NCBI RefSeq assembly: GCF_963666675.1
Contig: NZ_OY762929.1
Location: forward strand, 868,001-932,000
Source: an uncultured Desulfobacter sp.
Lineage (GTDB): Bacteria; Desulfobacterota; Desulfobacteria; Desulfobacterales; Desulfobacteraceae
Length of the DNA stretch: 64,000 bases
Direction: 5' to 3'
The notes under the pieces are model-generated. The model worked only from the letters and a program-made list of their open reading frames with translations, was not told the DNA's origin and did no database searches. The position numbers were made by a program, and so were the translations under genes. Shown piece by piece: positions 26,099 through 35,919 of the stretch (positions within the stretch are counted from its first letter, which is position 1; each line of letters opens with the position of its first letter).

Positions 26099-27328
26099 TC
26101 AATCATCAAACAGTGCATCGATAAAGCGCTTTGCATCAAATTCCTGGAGGTCTTCTATGGCCTCACCCACACCAATGTAGGCAATGGGCAGCTGCATGGC
26201 AGCTGAGACTGCGGCCACGATTCCGCCCTTTGCCGTGCCGTCCAATTTGCTGACACTCATTTGGGTCAGCCCCACGGCCTTGTGGAAAATGTCTGCCTGG
26301 GATAACGCATTTTGACCGGTGGTGGCGTCGATGACCATCATGACATCATGGGGCGCGCCCTTGCATTTTTTATCCACTGATCGCTTAATTTTCTTTAATT
26401 CTTCCATGAGGTTTTTCTGGGTGTGCAGCCGGCCTGCCGTATCAATGAGCACCACATCAGCTCCCCTTGCCATGCCGGCTTCAACGGCATCGTAAGCAAC
26501 GGCAGCGGGGTCAGCCCCTTCTTTGTGCCGGACAATGTCTGCGCCTGCGCGCTGGGCCCATACTTCAACCTGCTCAATGGCTGCCGCCCTAAAGGTGTCT
26601 GCCGCGGCAATCAAAACTTTTTTGCCTTCGGCTTTATATTTCATGGCAAGTTTGCCCACCGTGGTTGTTTTGCCGGTGCCATTCACACCTACCATCATGA
26701 TGATATAGGGTTTAGGGTCGGATGGGTCAGCCGTGGCTGGCTCAGGAAACAAGGTGAGCAGTTCATCTTTGAGCACCTGGCGAAGTTGATCCGCCGTGGA
26801 CAGGCCCCGGCTTTTTTTCTTGATGCGTGTCATCATCTCCATGGTGACGTCAATGCCAAGATCCGAGGTGATCAGGCGTTCTTCAAGTTCATCAAACAGA
26901 TTCTCATCAATGGCTTTGGCCGAGGAGAACAACTCGGTGACGTCCGTATTTAAAACCGTCCGGGTTTTTGCCAGGCCGGATTTCAGTTTTGAGAGCAGCC
27001 CTGTTCCCTCTTTGATTTCAGGCGTGTCTTGAACCGGTTCTTGTGTTCCGTGAACGGTTTCCTCGGTGGGCTCTTCTTCGGCGGGTTCGGATTGCCCGGC
27101 AGGCTCGGGTATCATATCCGGCTCTAAATTTTTATCCGCTGCCTGCTCCACCGGTTCTTGTGCCTCCAATTCTTCAGTCGCCCCAGGGGCGATAGGTTGC
27201 AAAACCGCTTCCAGGTCTGCCTGCAACGCAGATTCCGGAGATTTTGGTTCCTCTCCGGGGCTGTTTTCTTCTAAATCGGGTTCTGTCTGTGTCGGTTTAT
27301 TTTTTTTCTTAAAAAAGCTGAATACCAC
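26099..27328 (-). CDS. ftsY: Signal recognition particle receptor FtsY
   Basis: 409 residues. The N-terminal A domain (about 1-105) is very acidic (Glu/Pro-rich), as in many FtsY proteins, and targets the membrane. The NG domain follows with G1 GVNGTGKTTTVGKLA, the DTFRAAA motif, G3 DTAGRLHTQKNLMEEL and G4-type SKLDGTAKGG. It docks SRP-ribosome complexes at the inner membrane through reciprocal GTP hydrolysis. It is a single gene here, convergent with the cofactor genes, and divergent from the GGDEF gene across 266 bp without another gene. Confidence 0.97.
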   Translation of the reverse strand: MVFSFFKKKNKPTQTEPDLEENSPGEEPKSPESALQADLEAVLQPIAPGATEELEAQEPVEQAADKNLEPDMIPEPAGQSEPAEEEPTEETVHGTQEPVQDTPEIKEGTGLLSKLKSGLAKTRTVLNTDVTELFSSAKAIDENLFDELEERLITSDLGIDVTMEMMTRIKKKSRGLSTADQLRQVLKDELLTLFPEPATADPSDPKPYIIMMVGVNGTGKTTTVGKLAMKYKAEGKKVLIAAADTFRAAAIEQVEVWAQRAGADIVRHKEGADPAAVAYDAVEAGMARGADVVLIDTAGRLHTQKNLMEELKKIKRSVDKKCKGAPHDVMMVIDATTGQNALSQADIFHKAVGLTQMSVSKLDGTAKGGIVAAVSAAMQLPIAYIGVGEAIEDLQEFDAKRFIDALFDD

Positions 27329-27594
27329 CCTTATATCTCCTCATTGGATTTAAGGTCCCGGCGCAAGGTTTTTCGCATTTATTTTTGTGCCGGGTTCCTG
27401 ATTTTGTGCCTTAATTTATAAATTTTAAATCCTGATTTGCCAATCAGGTAAAATCCGGGTTAATATGTGGCATCTTGTACAATTTTTAGCAGCCGCAATC
27501 AAGCCTTGGGGTCTGTTAAATTAACTTTACTTTCCTTGTTTCACTGGTTAAAAATAATCAACCATTACAAGTTGTTTAAGCTTGGAGATACATT

Positions 27595-29010
27595 ATGGCA
27601 GAATCACAGGACGATAAGACAAATCCACTGCAAGCTCAAATCGATAAATTACATACCCAGAAAGATCGTCTGCTCAAAGAACTGGATGCGGTCGAGGCGC
27701 AGTATGGGAATCTTGATAACCTTTATAGAAGATATTTCCCCATTATTTTAGAAGAGTTGTCCCAGGATGGTACGGCATTTGGCAATGCCTGTCGCCAGCT
27801 GGGTGAGGCCCTGCGCAAAAAGGCGTCGCCGGCTAAAATTGAATACATTTTCGGTCAGATCAAAACCGCCATGATCCAGGATGATGTGGGGCCTGTCGCG
27901 GCCAAAAAAAAGAAGGGTTTTTTTTCCTCTTTTCGGAAAAATTCATCCGAGGAACAGGTGCTGGGCAATCTGCGACAAAGTTACCAGGATGTCGTGAATC
28001 ATTTAAAATCCAACCTCGATGAAAAATATACCCGTAGATTGGAAACCATTACCTCAAATCTGATGAAAATAGAAGAGATAGATGATTTTGAGGGTGTTCG
28101 GGAAAATATTTTTTCCCTGATTTTTAATTATATTTCAGAGACCAGCCAGGACCGGGAAAAGGTGAATGCCTTTATCCGGGATATCGTGGCGCGGATTTTT
28201 GAAATTGAAAAACGGGTGGTCTCTTCCTTTGAGCACACAAGCACCTTACTGTCCTCAAATCAGGGGTTTGAAACCATTTTAAACGATGAAATGACCGGGA
28301 TCAAAAATTCATTTGATGTGGCCGGCAGCTTAGATGATTTAAGGGTAAAGATCTCCACGGGTCTTACGTCCATTGAAAAGGCATTGCAAAAAAAACAGAA
28401 AGTGGACCAGGCCATCAGTCAATTGGCTAAAAAGAGCAAGAACTCTTTTACCTCGGGGTTTGCAAAACTTAAACAGGAGTTGCAGGCGGCCACAAAATAC
28501 TCCGAGGAGCTGGAACGAAAACTCAACGAGGATCAGTTGACCGGTGCCAAAAACCGCAGGGCATATGACAAGAAAATTTCAGAGGAGATGGAGCGGTTTC
28601 TTCGGTATCAAAATATTTTTTCACTTCTGGTCATTGACGCGGACAAGTTCAAAATAATTAATGACACCTATGGACACGCCATTGGTGACAAATGCCTGCA
28701 GGAAATTATTAAACGGACCCGGCCTTTATTAAGAAAATGTGATATGCTTGCCCGGTATGGCGGCGAAGAGTTTGTCGTCATTATGCCGGAGACCGATATG
28801 AAAGGCGCCGTATATGTTGCCGAAAAAATTCGTCAGACCATAGAGAAAATTGAATTTTTGTACAAAGAGGACACCGTTCGGGTTACTGTCAGTATCGGCG
28901 TTTCCTGCATCAAGGAAGGCGATACCTCGCCCACGGATTTGTTTGAACGGGCGGATATGGCGGTATACAAGGCAAAAGAAAATGGTCGAAATCAGGTTAT
29001 GGCACAGTAG
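27595..29010 (+). CDS. Diguanylate cyclase with long coiled-coil N-terminus
   Basis: 471 residues. An N-terminal part of about 300 residues is helical and Lys/Glu-rich (QIDKLHTQKDRLLKELDAVEAQYG), with no membrane segment. The C-terminal GGDEF domain has FSLLVIDADKFKIINDTYGHAIGDK and the active-site ARYGGEEF. An I-site RKCD lies five residues before GGEEF, so product inhibition by c-di-GMP is expected. It should make c-di-GMP in the cytoplasm. pfp starts 22 bp after its stop, so the two are probably co-transcribed. Confidence 0.9.
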   Translation: MAESQDDKTNPLQAQIDKLHTQKDRLLKELDAVEAQYGNLDNLYRRYFPIILEELSQDGTAFGNACRQLGEALRKKASPAKIEYIFGQIKTAMIQDDVGPVAAKKKKGFFSSFRKNSSEEQVLGNLRQSYQDVVNHLKSNLDEKYTRRLETITSNLMKIEEIDDFEGVRENIFSLIFNYISETSQDREKVNAFIRDIVARIFEIEKRVVSSFEHTSTLLSSNQGFETILNDEMTGIKNSFDVAGSLDDLRVKISTGLTSIEKALQKKQKVDQAISQLAKKSKNSFTSGFAKLKQELQAATKYSEELERKLNEDQLTGAKNRRAYDKKISEEMERFLRYQNIFSLLVIDADKFKIINDTYGHAIGDKCLQEIIKRTRPLLRKCDMLARYGGEEFVVIMPETDMKGAVYVAEKIRQTIEKIEFLYKEDTVRVTVSIGVSCIKEGDTSPTDLFERADMAVYKAKENGRNQVMAQ

Positions 29011-29032
29011 AAAAATGAATTTGGAGCAATAG

Positions 29033-31120
29033 ATGGACGACAATACCCTGGAGATCACCTCCGACGTGCGGGCGCGGGCCCTTCAAACCATGAACGAGGA
29101 CAGCAGGGAAACCCTGGCAAGGCGACGGTTTTCTCCTGAAAAAATAGATATTTTCAATGCATCACATACCTCTCTTGAGGCCTTGAATGAATACCGTTTT
29201 TTAAAAGATACCGAGGCGGAACGCATGCTGCCCGGAATCATTAACAACCCGGTTCAGCAGCTGATTACAGACTCTGGTCCCGATGAACATGCAAAGGAAA
29301 AATTTTCAAAACCGCGCAACATTGGTGTGGTGTTTTCCGGCGGCCCGGCCCCGGGCGGCCACAATGTCATTGCAGGCCTTTTTGATGAGATGAAACGGTT
29401 TAACAGTCGGTCTAAAATGTTTGGGTTCATTAAAGGACCCGAAGGACTGCTTGAAAACCGATACATTGAGATTACCCCAGAACTGGTGGATGCCCACCGG
29501 AATATGGGCGGGTTCGGCATGATTAAAACCGGCCGGGCCAAAATTGATTCGGGCAGCAAAATGGAGTTGGCCTTGACGGTATGCAAGGCATTGAACCTGG
29601 ATGCACTGGTGATCATCGGCGGTGATGATTCCAATACCAACGCCGCCTTTTTGGCCCAGCATTTTAAATCGTCCGGGATAAAAGTCATTGGCGTACCTAA
29701 AACAATTGACGGCGATATCCAGGTAAAAACCGAAGACGGCAAGGTATTGTGCGCCACCTCCTTTGGATTCCATTCCGCAGCCAGGGCCTTTGCCCAAAAT
29801 ATTGCCAATCTGGCCAACGACAGCAGTTCCGATATCAAATACTGGCATGTATGCAAGGTCATGGGACGGGTGGCAAGCCACCTGACATTGGAAACAGCGC
29901 TTCAGACCCATGTAAATATCGCCCTGATCGGTGAGGAGTTGGCCGATTATGTGGACCAGGGGCGGTTGTCAAAAGCCCTGGAACAAGGCGGTCAGATGGA
30001 CTATAACGCCTTTGGGATTACCCTGCGCCATCTGTCCCGGGTGATATGTGATATTATTGTACGGCGGGCCGCATTCGGTAAAAATTTCGGCCTGATGATC
30101 ATACCCGAGGGTATTTTGGAATTCATCAATGAAATTCAGGTCTTCATCACCAAACTCAATAAAATCATTGCCGATTACAATAGAATTCATGACCTGGATT
30201 TTCACAGAACATTTCCCACCCTGAACGAAAAGTTGGATTATCTGCGCAGAATTTCCCAGGGTATGGTGGGCAAGGACCGGTTTCCCATTTGGAATGTCCG
30301 GGATGATGAGTTGTTTAATCAGTTGCCCGGATTTTTCAGGGAAGGATTATTGGTGGAACGGGACCTTCACGGCAATTTCCAGTTTTCCCAGGTTAAAACC
30401 GAGAAGATTATTATGGATATGGTTAAAGAGTACCTGGGCGTGCTGCGGGAGCAGGGGCTTTATAAGGTGGGGATCCTTCGGGATGACTATGTTTCGCTGA
30501 TGGAAGGGGCCGGCATGGATCCCGATCTGTTTGCCCCGGCATTGTTTAAAAATCCCAAGGATGAATATGTGCTGGTCAAGCCGGATATCATCTCCCTTAA
30601 AACCCTGAGACTTGCCCTGGTCAATGCGGGTATGCTGGATGACGAAGAAGAAACGCCGCCGGTGCTTATCAACATCTTTAGAAAGTCCCAGGCCGATTTT
30701 AATCTCCAGACCCATTTTTACGGATATGACGGCCGGGGCGCCGATCCGACCTATTTTGACTGCTGTTATGCTTACAATTTAGGGCTGACGGCCTTTCATC
30801 TGGTCGCAGGCGGAGCCACAGGTCAGATGGCGGCCATCATCAACCTGGAAAAAGAGTTTGATCAATGGCAGCCGGCAGGCATTCCCATTGCCAGGCTCAT
30901 GCACCTTGAGGAGCGTAAAGGGCGTTTGGAGCTGGTCATGGAAAAAAGCATTGTTGACCTGGAATCTAACGCTTTTAAAGTTTTCAAGGCGATCCGGGAG
31001 GATTGGGTGGCGGCCTGTGCATGTTCCGACCGGTTCAGGAACCCGGGTGCCATCGGGTTTTCCAAAGAGATGGAAGAGGACCGGCCTCTGATGCTTCGGC
31101 TCAACGCTCTGCAATCATAA
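29033..31120 (+). CDS. pfp: Pyrophosphate--fructose 6-phosphate 1-phosphotransferase (long form)
   Basis: 695 residues, the long PPi-PFK form. GVVFSGGPAPGGHNVIAG is the phosphate-binding start, and IIGGDDSNTNAAFLA carries the GGDD version typical of PPi-dependent rather than ATP-dependent (GGDGS) enzymes. PKTIDGD is the catalytic loop, and MGRVASHLTLE (with MGR and the allosteric-like region) follows. It interconverts fructose-6-phosphate and fructose-1,6-bisphosphate using PPi, saving ATP in an energy-limited anaerobe. It follows a diguanylate cyclase gene by 22 bp. Confidence 0.93.
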   Translation: MDDNTLEITSDVRARALQTMNEDSRETLARRRFSPEKIDIFNASHTSLEALNEYRFLKDTEAERMLPGIINNPVQQLITDSGPDEHAKEKFSKPRNIGVVFSGGPAPGGHNVIAGLFDEMKRFNSRSKMFGFIKGPEGLLENRYIEITPELVDAHRNMGGFGMIKTGRAKIDSGSKMELALTVCKALNLDALVIIGGDDSNTNAAFLAQHFKSSGIKVIGVPKTIDGDIQVKTEDGKVLCATSFGFHSAARAFAQNIANLANDSSSDIKYWHVCKVMGRVASHLTLETALQTHVNIALIGEELADYVDQGRLSKALEQGGQMDYNAFGITLRHLSRVICDIIVRRAAFGKNFGLMIIPEGILEFINEIQVFITKLNKIIADYNRIHDLDFHRTFPTLNEKLDYLRRISQGMVGKDRFPIWNVRDDELFNQLPGFFREGLLVERDLHGNFQFSQVKTEKIIMDMVKEYLGVLREQGLYKVGILRDDYVSLMEGAGMDPDLFAPALFKNPKDEYVLVKPDIISLKTLRLALVNAGMLDDEEETPPVLINIFRKSQADFNLQTHFYGYDGRGADPTYFDCCYAYNLGLTAFHLVAGGATGQMAAIINLEKEFDQWQPAGIPIARLMHLEERKGRLELVMEKSIVDLESNAFKVFKAIREDWVAACACSDRFRNPGAIGFSKEMEEDRPLMLRLNALQS

Positions 31121-31146
31121 GGATCAGCATAAATATAGACTATAGA

Positions 31147-31170
31147 CCGGGCCTTTCCGGGCCCGGCCGT
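31147..31170. terminator. GC-rich hairpin between convergent pfp and NrfD-family genes
   Basis: CCGGGCC (31147-31153) pairs with GGCCCGG (31160-31166) around a 6-base loop, followed by CCGTTT. Confidence 0.55.
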
Positions 31171-31176
31171 TTGCCG

Positions 31177-32343
31177 TCAGACCCTGCCGCTTTGATTATA
31201 CGTCTTCACACTGATAACTATTTTATACAATACGGTTAAAACGAACAGACCCAGGGCCGTGATCCCGGCGGAAATCATCAGTTCATGAGGGCTTGGACTG
31301 TATTCCGTGACATGGTGCAGGGGCGAGGGGACAAATCCCCCTGAAATCATTCCCATCCCCTTATCTATCCAGGTGCCTGCAAACAGCGCCGCACAGGCCG
31401 CGGCCAAGGTGATTTCGTTTTTCCTTAGGACCGGCATTAAAAGGATACAGGCGGCCGTTACCATAAGCGCCACCGATGACCACATCCAGGTGACCAGGCC
31501 TGTATTGCCGTAAAGCCCGGCATACAGGTAAGTGAAGTGGGCCTTGTGGGACGGGATGTTTGAATAAAATACCACAAAAACTTCACAGATCATGAAAAAA
31601 AGGTTGGCGACCAGGGCGTAGGCAGCAATGACAGCCAGGGACTGGACCGCCTTTTTGCCCGGATCAAAATCACTGATTTGCCGGATTATAAGACTGAGCA
31701 GAATGAGAAGCGCCGGGCCAGAGGCAAATGCAGATGCCAGAAACCGCGGGGCAAGGATCGCCGTGAGCCAGAATCCCCTGCCGGGAAGACCGCAATAGAT
31801 AAATGCGGTCATGGTGTGAATGGAGACTGCCATGGGAATGGAAAGATAAATCAGCCGTTTGGTCCATTTCGGGGGTGCAGTTCCGTTTTTTTCCGCCTCC
31901 AGCACCTTCCAGCCAATGATGATATTGAGCAACAGGTACCCGGACAATACATTACCGTCCCAGAAAAGCATGGACCAGGGCGTGGGATAAAGAAAAATGT
32001 TCAATGCCCGCATGGGCTGTCCCAGGTGGACAAGCAGGTACGACAGGCACATGACAATTGATGCCACCGCCAGAAATTCACCCAGGATGGTAATTTTGCC
32101 GAATGTTTTGTAATCATGCAGGTAATAGGGAAGCACCAGCATGATGCCGCCGGCGGCCACCCCCACCAGAAAGGTCATCTGGGCCGTATAAAATCCCCAG
32201 GATACATCCCGGCTCTGGCCTGTGACCATCAGTCCGTGGGTAAATTGATCTATATAAAAGAGGCCACCTGCCGCCATGACCGCCACTATCCCCCCCATCC
32301 ATATCCAATAATTCCGATTGCCCTTTAACGCCAGTTCAAGCAT
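31177..32343 (-). CDS. NrfD-family quinol-interacting membrane subunit, DsrP/HmcC-like
   Basis: 388 residues with about ten hydrophobic helices. Segments such as SRDVSWGFYTAQMTFLVGVAAGG, PYYLHDYKTFGKITILGEFLAVA and HLGQPMRALNIFLYPTPWSMLFWD strongly recall DsrP (DsrMKJOP) and HmcC of sulfate reducers. It would exchange electrons between menaquinol and a partner ferredoxin-like protein at the inner membrane. No dsrMKJO, cytochrome or iron-sulfur partner gene is adjacent. It is convergent with pfp, and its 5' side faces two structured repeats. Whether it is the main DsrP or a solitary paralogue cannot be told from this window. Confidence 0.82.
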   Translation of the reverse strand: MLELALKGNRNYWIWMGGIVAVMAAGGLFYIDQFTHGLMVTGQSRDVSWGFYTAQMTFLVGVAAGGIMLVLPYYLHDYKTFGKITILGEFLAVASIVMCLSYLLVHLGQPMRALNIFLYPTPWSMLFWDGNVLSGYLLLNIIIGWKVLEAEKNGTAPPKWTKRLIYLSIPMAVSIHTMTAFIYCGLPGRGFWLTAILAPRFLASAFASGPALLILLSLIIRQISDFDPGKKAVQSLAVIAAYALVANLFFMICEVFVVFYSNIPSHKAHFTYLYAGLYGNTGLVTWMWSSVALMVTAACILLMPVLRKNEITLAAACAALFAGTWIDKGMGMISGGFVPSPLHHVTEYSPSPHELMISAGITALGLFVLTVLYKIVISVKTYNQSGRV

Positions 32344-32437
32344 GGATAATTCCTTTCAAAAAAATTTATACCAGGGTGAAACGGTCATCGTTATATCGGG
32401 GCTGTCTAAATTTTGTCTAAATCAGGATGAAAATTTT

Positions 32438-32531
32438 TATATGAAAGAGCTCAATAAGCTATTGCGTTCTTTCGATTTTCGTTGTGGGCCGAAGCCTGGC
32501 AGACGATATGCCAGGTCGGCCCATGGCCGTT
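32438..32531 (+). repeat. Two-hairpin intergenic repeat, unit B1
   Basis: Starts TATATGAAAGAGCTCAATAA and ends CGGCCCATGGCCGT. Hairpin 1 pairs GAAAGA...CAATA with TATTG...TCTTTC. Hairpin 2 pairs GGGCCGA.GCCTGGCA with TGCCAGG.TCGGCCC. It is directly followed by unit B2 in the same orientation, upstream of the NrfD-family gene (which is on the other strand). Confidence 0.85.
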
Positions 32532-32630
32532 TATATGAGAGAGCCGATAAGTTACTAAACTTCTTTCATTCTTTGTTGTGGGGCGATTTTGGGCGCTGAT
32601 AGACCAAGTCGGCCCATGGCCGTTATAAAA
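32532..32630 (+). repeat. Two-hairpin intergenic repeat, unit B2
   Basis: Tandem to B1. Starts TATATGAGAGAGCC and ends CGGCCCATGGCCGTTATAA. Hairpin 2 keeps its pairing with different bases (CGATTTTGG / CCAAGTCG). Hairpin 1 is weaker than in B1. Confidence 0.8.
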
Positions 32631-32680
32631 GAAAATTAAAAAGCGCCAGGCGGCGTGCATCCGTCAGGGTAAGGGGGGTG

Positions 32681-33106
32681 TCAACTTGATGGGAGCTTTT
32701 TCATTAAATTCTGGGTCCGGGGGCTCAAGGGGCAGTCCAACTCTTGCATTCTTTTTCGGCAATCATTGGATGCTTTGCGGGCAAGACCGTACTGTCCGTC
32801 CGCAAGGAAAATACAGATCAGTTCCCGGTACATGGATTCATCAAAGGGATCTGCATTGAGAAAATTCTGCGCATACATGATACTCGACGCCATATCCTTC
32901 TTATTTTTGCTCAACTCTGTCAGCATTCGGCAGAGTCTGCAATAAAGAATTTTAATTTCATCCTGGAGCCGGATACACCACTCCTGATAGGGCCCGTCCT
33001 TTAGAAACGGACCGGTGTAAAGTTTTTCCGCCCCCCGGGCAATGGTAAAGGTGTCCCCGGACATATTTTTTCCCATTTTCAATGCTTTTTCAGCCAATGT
33101 CCGGAA
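32681..33106 (-). CDS. C-terminal part (BTAD domain) of the frameshifted MalT/SARP-like regulator
   Basis: About 140 residues in the frame minus-one to the main gene. They read on as FRTLAEKALKMGKNMSG... GAEKLYTGPFLKDGPYQEWCIRLQDEI (abridged), which is the start of a bacterial transcriptional activation (BTAD, TPR-like) domain. They continue with DPFDESMYRELICIFLADGQYGLARK. This completes the BTAD domain truncated in the upstream frame. The join is at the six-A run on the minus strand (33107-33112). It has no start codon or ribosome site of its own, so it is expressed only if the frame is corrected. Confidence 0.7.
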   Translation of the reverse strand, partial: FRTLAEKALKMGKNMSGDTFTIARGAEKLYTGPFLKDGPYQEWCIRLQDEIKILYCRLCRMLTELSKNKKDMASSIMYAQNFLNADPFDESMYRELICIFLADGQYGLARKASNDCRKRMQELDCPLSPRTQNLMKKLPSS

Positions 33107-35919
33107 TTTTTTATATCCAGACTTCCCCCGGGGCCCAAAGAGAGTCTGTAATGATCATTTTTTCGTTGGATGTATGCGGATGGCGCTCGCGGCGGCAGGT
33201 CCGGTTCCAGAAGCTTGCGCAACCGGCTCATGGCCGTGTTGAAGCGTTTGCCTGTTTTGTCCGGGTTTTGGTCCGGCCAGAGCAGTTCCACCAGCACATC
33301 TTTGGGGATGAATCCCCTGGACTGATGTACGGCCAGGTATTGAAATAAGATAAGGGCTTTGGAGCCTGGCCATTGGTCGTGTTCAATCGTTTTACCGTCC
33401 ACAGATACCTGGAAACGGCCCAGCATCCGGATTTCCAGTCCTTTCAGTTCCGGAGCCTTTTGCGGGGCGGCACCAAGGGTTTTAAGATAGGGTAAAAATT
33501 TAGACCCGGGTATGAATTCGGCCATGAACTGAACCAAATGGCCGGCTTCTTTCAGCACAAGCCGGTCAAACTGTTTTTTCCCGGCAATGGCAAGCCCTTT
33601 TTGAAAATGTCGCCATGCCATGTCGTTTTGACCCAGGGCATGGCAGCACCCGGCGTCCAGAAGCCAGGCCGAACACAAATACCAGGGCGCAGACTTCAGG
33701 TGCTTTCGGGCCCGGGACAGACAGGCACCGGCATCTTCAAATGCGTTGCAAACCATGAAAATCCGGGCATGGGTGATGTAAATAATGGCTTCTGTTACTG
33801 GAAGTCCATACCCTTTGATCACATTTAAGGCCCGGGTGGCCTGGGATCGGGCATCGGAAATATCGTCTGCGGCCAGACTGATTCTCGCCATAAGGTCCAG
33901 TGCATTGGACATGCCCCAACGGTTTCCGGGCCGCCGGAATATTTTAAGCGCTGTCCCTGCATGGGTTCGGGCCGTATCCAGTTGCCCCATTCCCAGATGG
34001 TTTTCGGCCCGGGAAAGAAAAAGCCAGCCATTCTGGCTGTCCCGTAAATGGATTTTTTCTGCTATCCCTATCCCTTTTTCAGCAAAGGCCACGCCCGTTT
34101 CATATTTGCCCAGCAGGCAATCTGCGGCAGATGCATGGTAATAGGCCAGGGGAAGAAATGCGTCCAGTCCTGCCGAGGTACACCGGGAAATTAAATTCAG
34201 GTTCACATCATTGGATTCCTCGAAATCCCCTCGGATATAAAGAATATAGGTCTTTGCAATGTCCATGGCGGCAATGCCGGTGAACTGTTCAAATCCTGGG
34301 GAATTTTCGATGACGGCCCTGGCCTGGGATTCATAGGTTTGTGCCTCATTTAAGTCCCCGAGTACGGCGCAAAAGAAAGACAAATACATCACTGCGAGTA
34401 TATAGGTGGCGGGATCAGCCTGGGCCTCATCCAGGACCTGCACCATCAGGTCTCGGGCTTCCGGGAAATGCCCGGTGTAATAATATTGAGCCCCTAAATC
34501 CACCAGGCATTTGGCCACATACGCATCCGAATTGGACTGTCTGAGGATTCGGCAAGCCGAAGTCAGGCAGGTAATGGATTTGTCCGTCCTGCCAAAATAA
34601 GAGTGTTGCTTGGCCTCCATGAACAGCAGGCTGGGGGTTGCGGCTATTATTTTTTTAGGAATTTTTTCAAGGCAGCTGCGTATAAAATTGATTTTACCCT
34701 GGGCCAGTAATTCCAGTTCAAACGCCGTCATAAAACGAACTGCATCATCATAGGCATGGGCCTCTACGTAATGGACCAGCGCCATGGCATTACCCCGGGC
34801 CTCCATAAGAGCTGCAATTTTTAAGTGAAATTGTCTGATTTCAGATGCCCTATGGGTTTGATTGAGTTTTTTTAAAAGAAAATCACGGAATAGATGGTGG
34901 TAGTGAAAAACCGTTTTGTTTTCGTCTAGGGGAAACACCATTAAATGGGATGCCATCATTTGATCGAAACAGCTTTTGGCGTCTTTTAGGCCGAAAATGT
35001 GGTCACAGACATTTGTGTCCATGTGATCCATGAGGGCTGTCCTGACCATAAACCGCTGCATGTCATGCGGCTGGGTCTCAAACAGGTTTTCTTCAAGGAA
35101 GTCAAATATATGATCTTTGGAGAGGCCGGTATCCATGATTCCGGGGCAGTGCAGTGTGTTGCCTTTTTTTTCTAGGGCGGCACCAAACAGGATCAAGCCG
35201 GCGGCCCAGCCGGCTGTCTGGTTGTGAAGGGCTGACAGCGTCTGGGCCCCGGGAACCTGGTGATGAACCCGGGAAAAAAGTGCGGCGGTTTCATCAAGGG
35301 AAAAGACCAGATCCGATTCATGAATTTCCAGGATCTGCCGGCGCACCCGAAGGCTGGACAATTTCAAAGGCGGGTCGGTTCGCGATATGAGAATAAGCCG
35401 GACATGATCCGGCAGTCGCTTTAGAAGAAATTCCATGCAAGAATGAATGCTTACGAAGTCGGCGTCATCATTTTCTCCGGCAGCGCCTAAAAGATGGTAA
35501 TCATCCAGAACAATAAAAAGTTCTTTGTCCGTTCTTGACTCCAGTATTTTGATAAGTGCCAAGAGCCTTGACGTCTCTTCCCCTGTGCCGCTTTCGTCAA
35601 ATCCGTTTTCACAAAGCGCCTCCCCAGTACCGGGGTAAATTTTTCCCAGGCCCCGGGTCAGATAACGGATGAAGGTGGTGATATCCCGGTCAAACTGATC
35701 CAGGCGATACCAGACCAGGGCCCGGTTCCGGATGGACGGGTCCGATAGGGCCTGGGCTATCATGGTTGTTTTCCCGTATCCGGCACCTGCGGTGACCAGG
35801 ATCAGGCGTTTTCCGTCAAGGGGGTTCAGTTTCCGGATCAATCGCTGCCGCTTCAGCAGATTACCCAGGTGGGGCCTAACCAGTTTTGATTCCAGGATAT
35901 CCATTTTTAGTCCATACAT
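33079..35919 (-). CDS. MalT-like STAND ATPase transcriptional regulator with OmpR-type winged helix, frameshifted near the 3' end
   Basis: About 946 residues from ATG 35919 (TTG 35931 or ATG 35904 are alternatives; no strong ribosome site). Domains: MalT-like P-loop ATPase with VTAGAGYGKTTM (about 40-55) and VLDDYHLLG Walker B, a long TPR-rich solenoid (about 330-830), then an OmpR/SARP winged helix beginning LEIRMLGRFQVSVDGK. The frame stops 13 residues after the winged helix ends, where the BTAD domain should continue. The rest is in the next frame. Such proteins are signal-gated activators. Neighbouring targets are not obvious. The upstream side holds repeat unit C. Confidence 0.83.
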   Translation of the reverse strand: MYGLKMDILESKLVRPHLGNLLKRQRLIRKLNPLDGKRLILVTAGAGYGKTTMIAQALSDPSIRNRALVWYRLDQFDRDITTFIRYLTRGLGKIYPGTGEALCENGFDESGTGEETSRLLALIKILESRTDKELFIVLDDYHLLGAAGENDDADFVSIHSCMEFLLKRLPDHVRLILISRTDPPLKLSSLRVRRQILEIHESDLVFSLDETAALFSRVHHQVPGAQTLSALHNQTAGWAAGLILFGAALEKKGNTLHCPGIMDTGLSKDHIFDFLEENLFETQPHDMQRFMVRTALMDHMDTNVCDHIFGLKDAKSCFDQMMASHLMVFPLDENKTVFHYHHLFRDFLLKKLNQTHRASEIRQFHLKIAALMEARGNAMALVHYVEAHAYDDAVRFMTAFELELLAQGKINFIRSCLEKIPKKIIAATPSLLFMEAKQHSYFGRTDKSITCLTSACRILRQSNSDAYVAKCLVDLGAQYYYTGHFPEARDLMVQVLDEAQADPATYILAVMYLSFFCAVLGDLNEAQTYESQARAVIENSPGFEQFTGIAAMDIAKTYILYIRGDFEESNDVNLNLISRCTSAGLDAFLPLAYYHASAADCLLGKYETGVAFAEKGIGIAEKIHLRDSQNGWLFLSRAENHLGMGQLDTARTHAGTALKIFRRPGNRWGMSNALDLMARISLAADDISDARSQATRALNVIKGYGLPVTEAIIYITHARIFMVCNAFEDAGACLSRARKHLKSAPWYLCSAWLLDAGCCHALGQNDMAWRHFQKGLAIAGKKQFDRLVLKEAGHLVQFMAEFIPGSKFLPYLKTLGAAPQKAPELKGLEIRMLGRFQVSVDGKTIEHDQWPGSKALILFQYLAVHQSRGFIPKDVLVELLWPDQNPDKTGKRFNTAMSRLRKLLEPDLPPRAPSAYIQRKNDHYRLSLGPGGSLDIKNSGHWLKKH

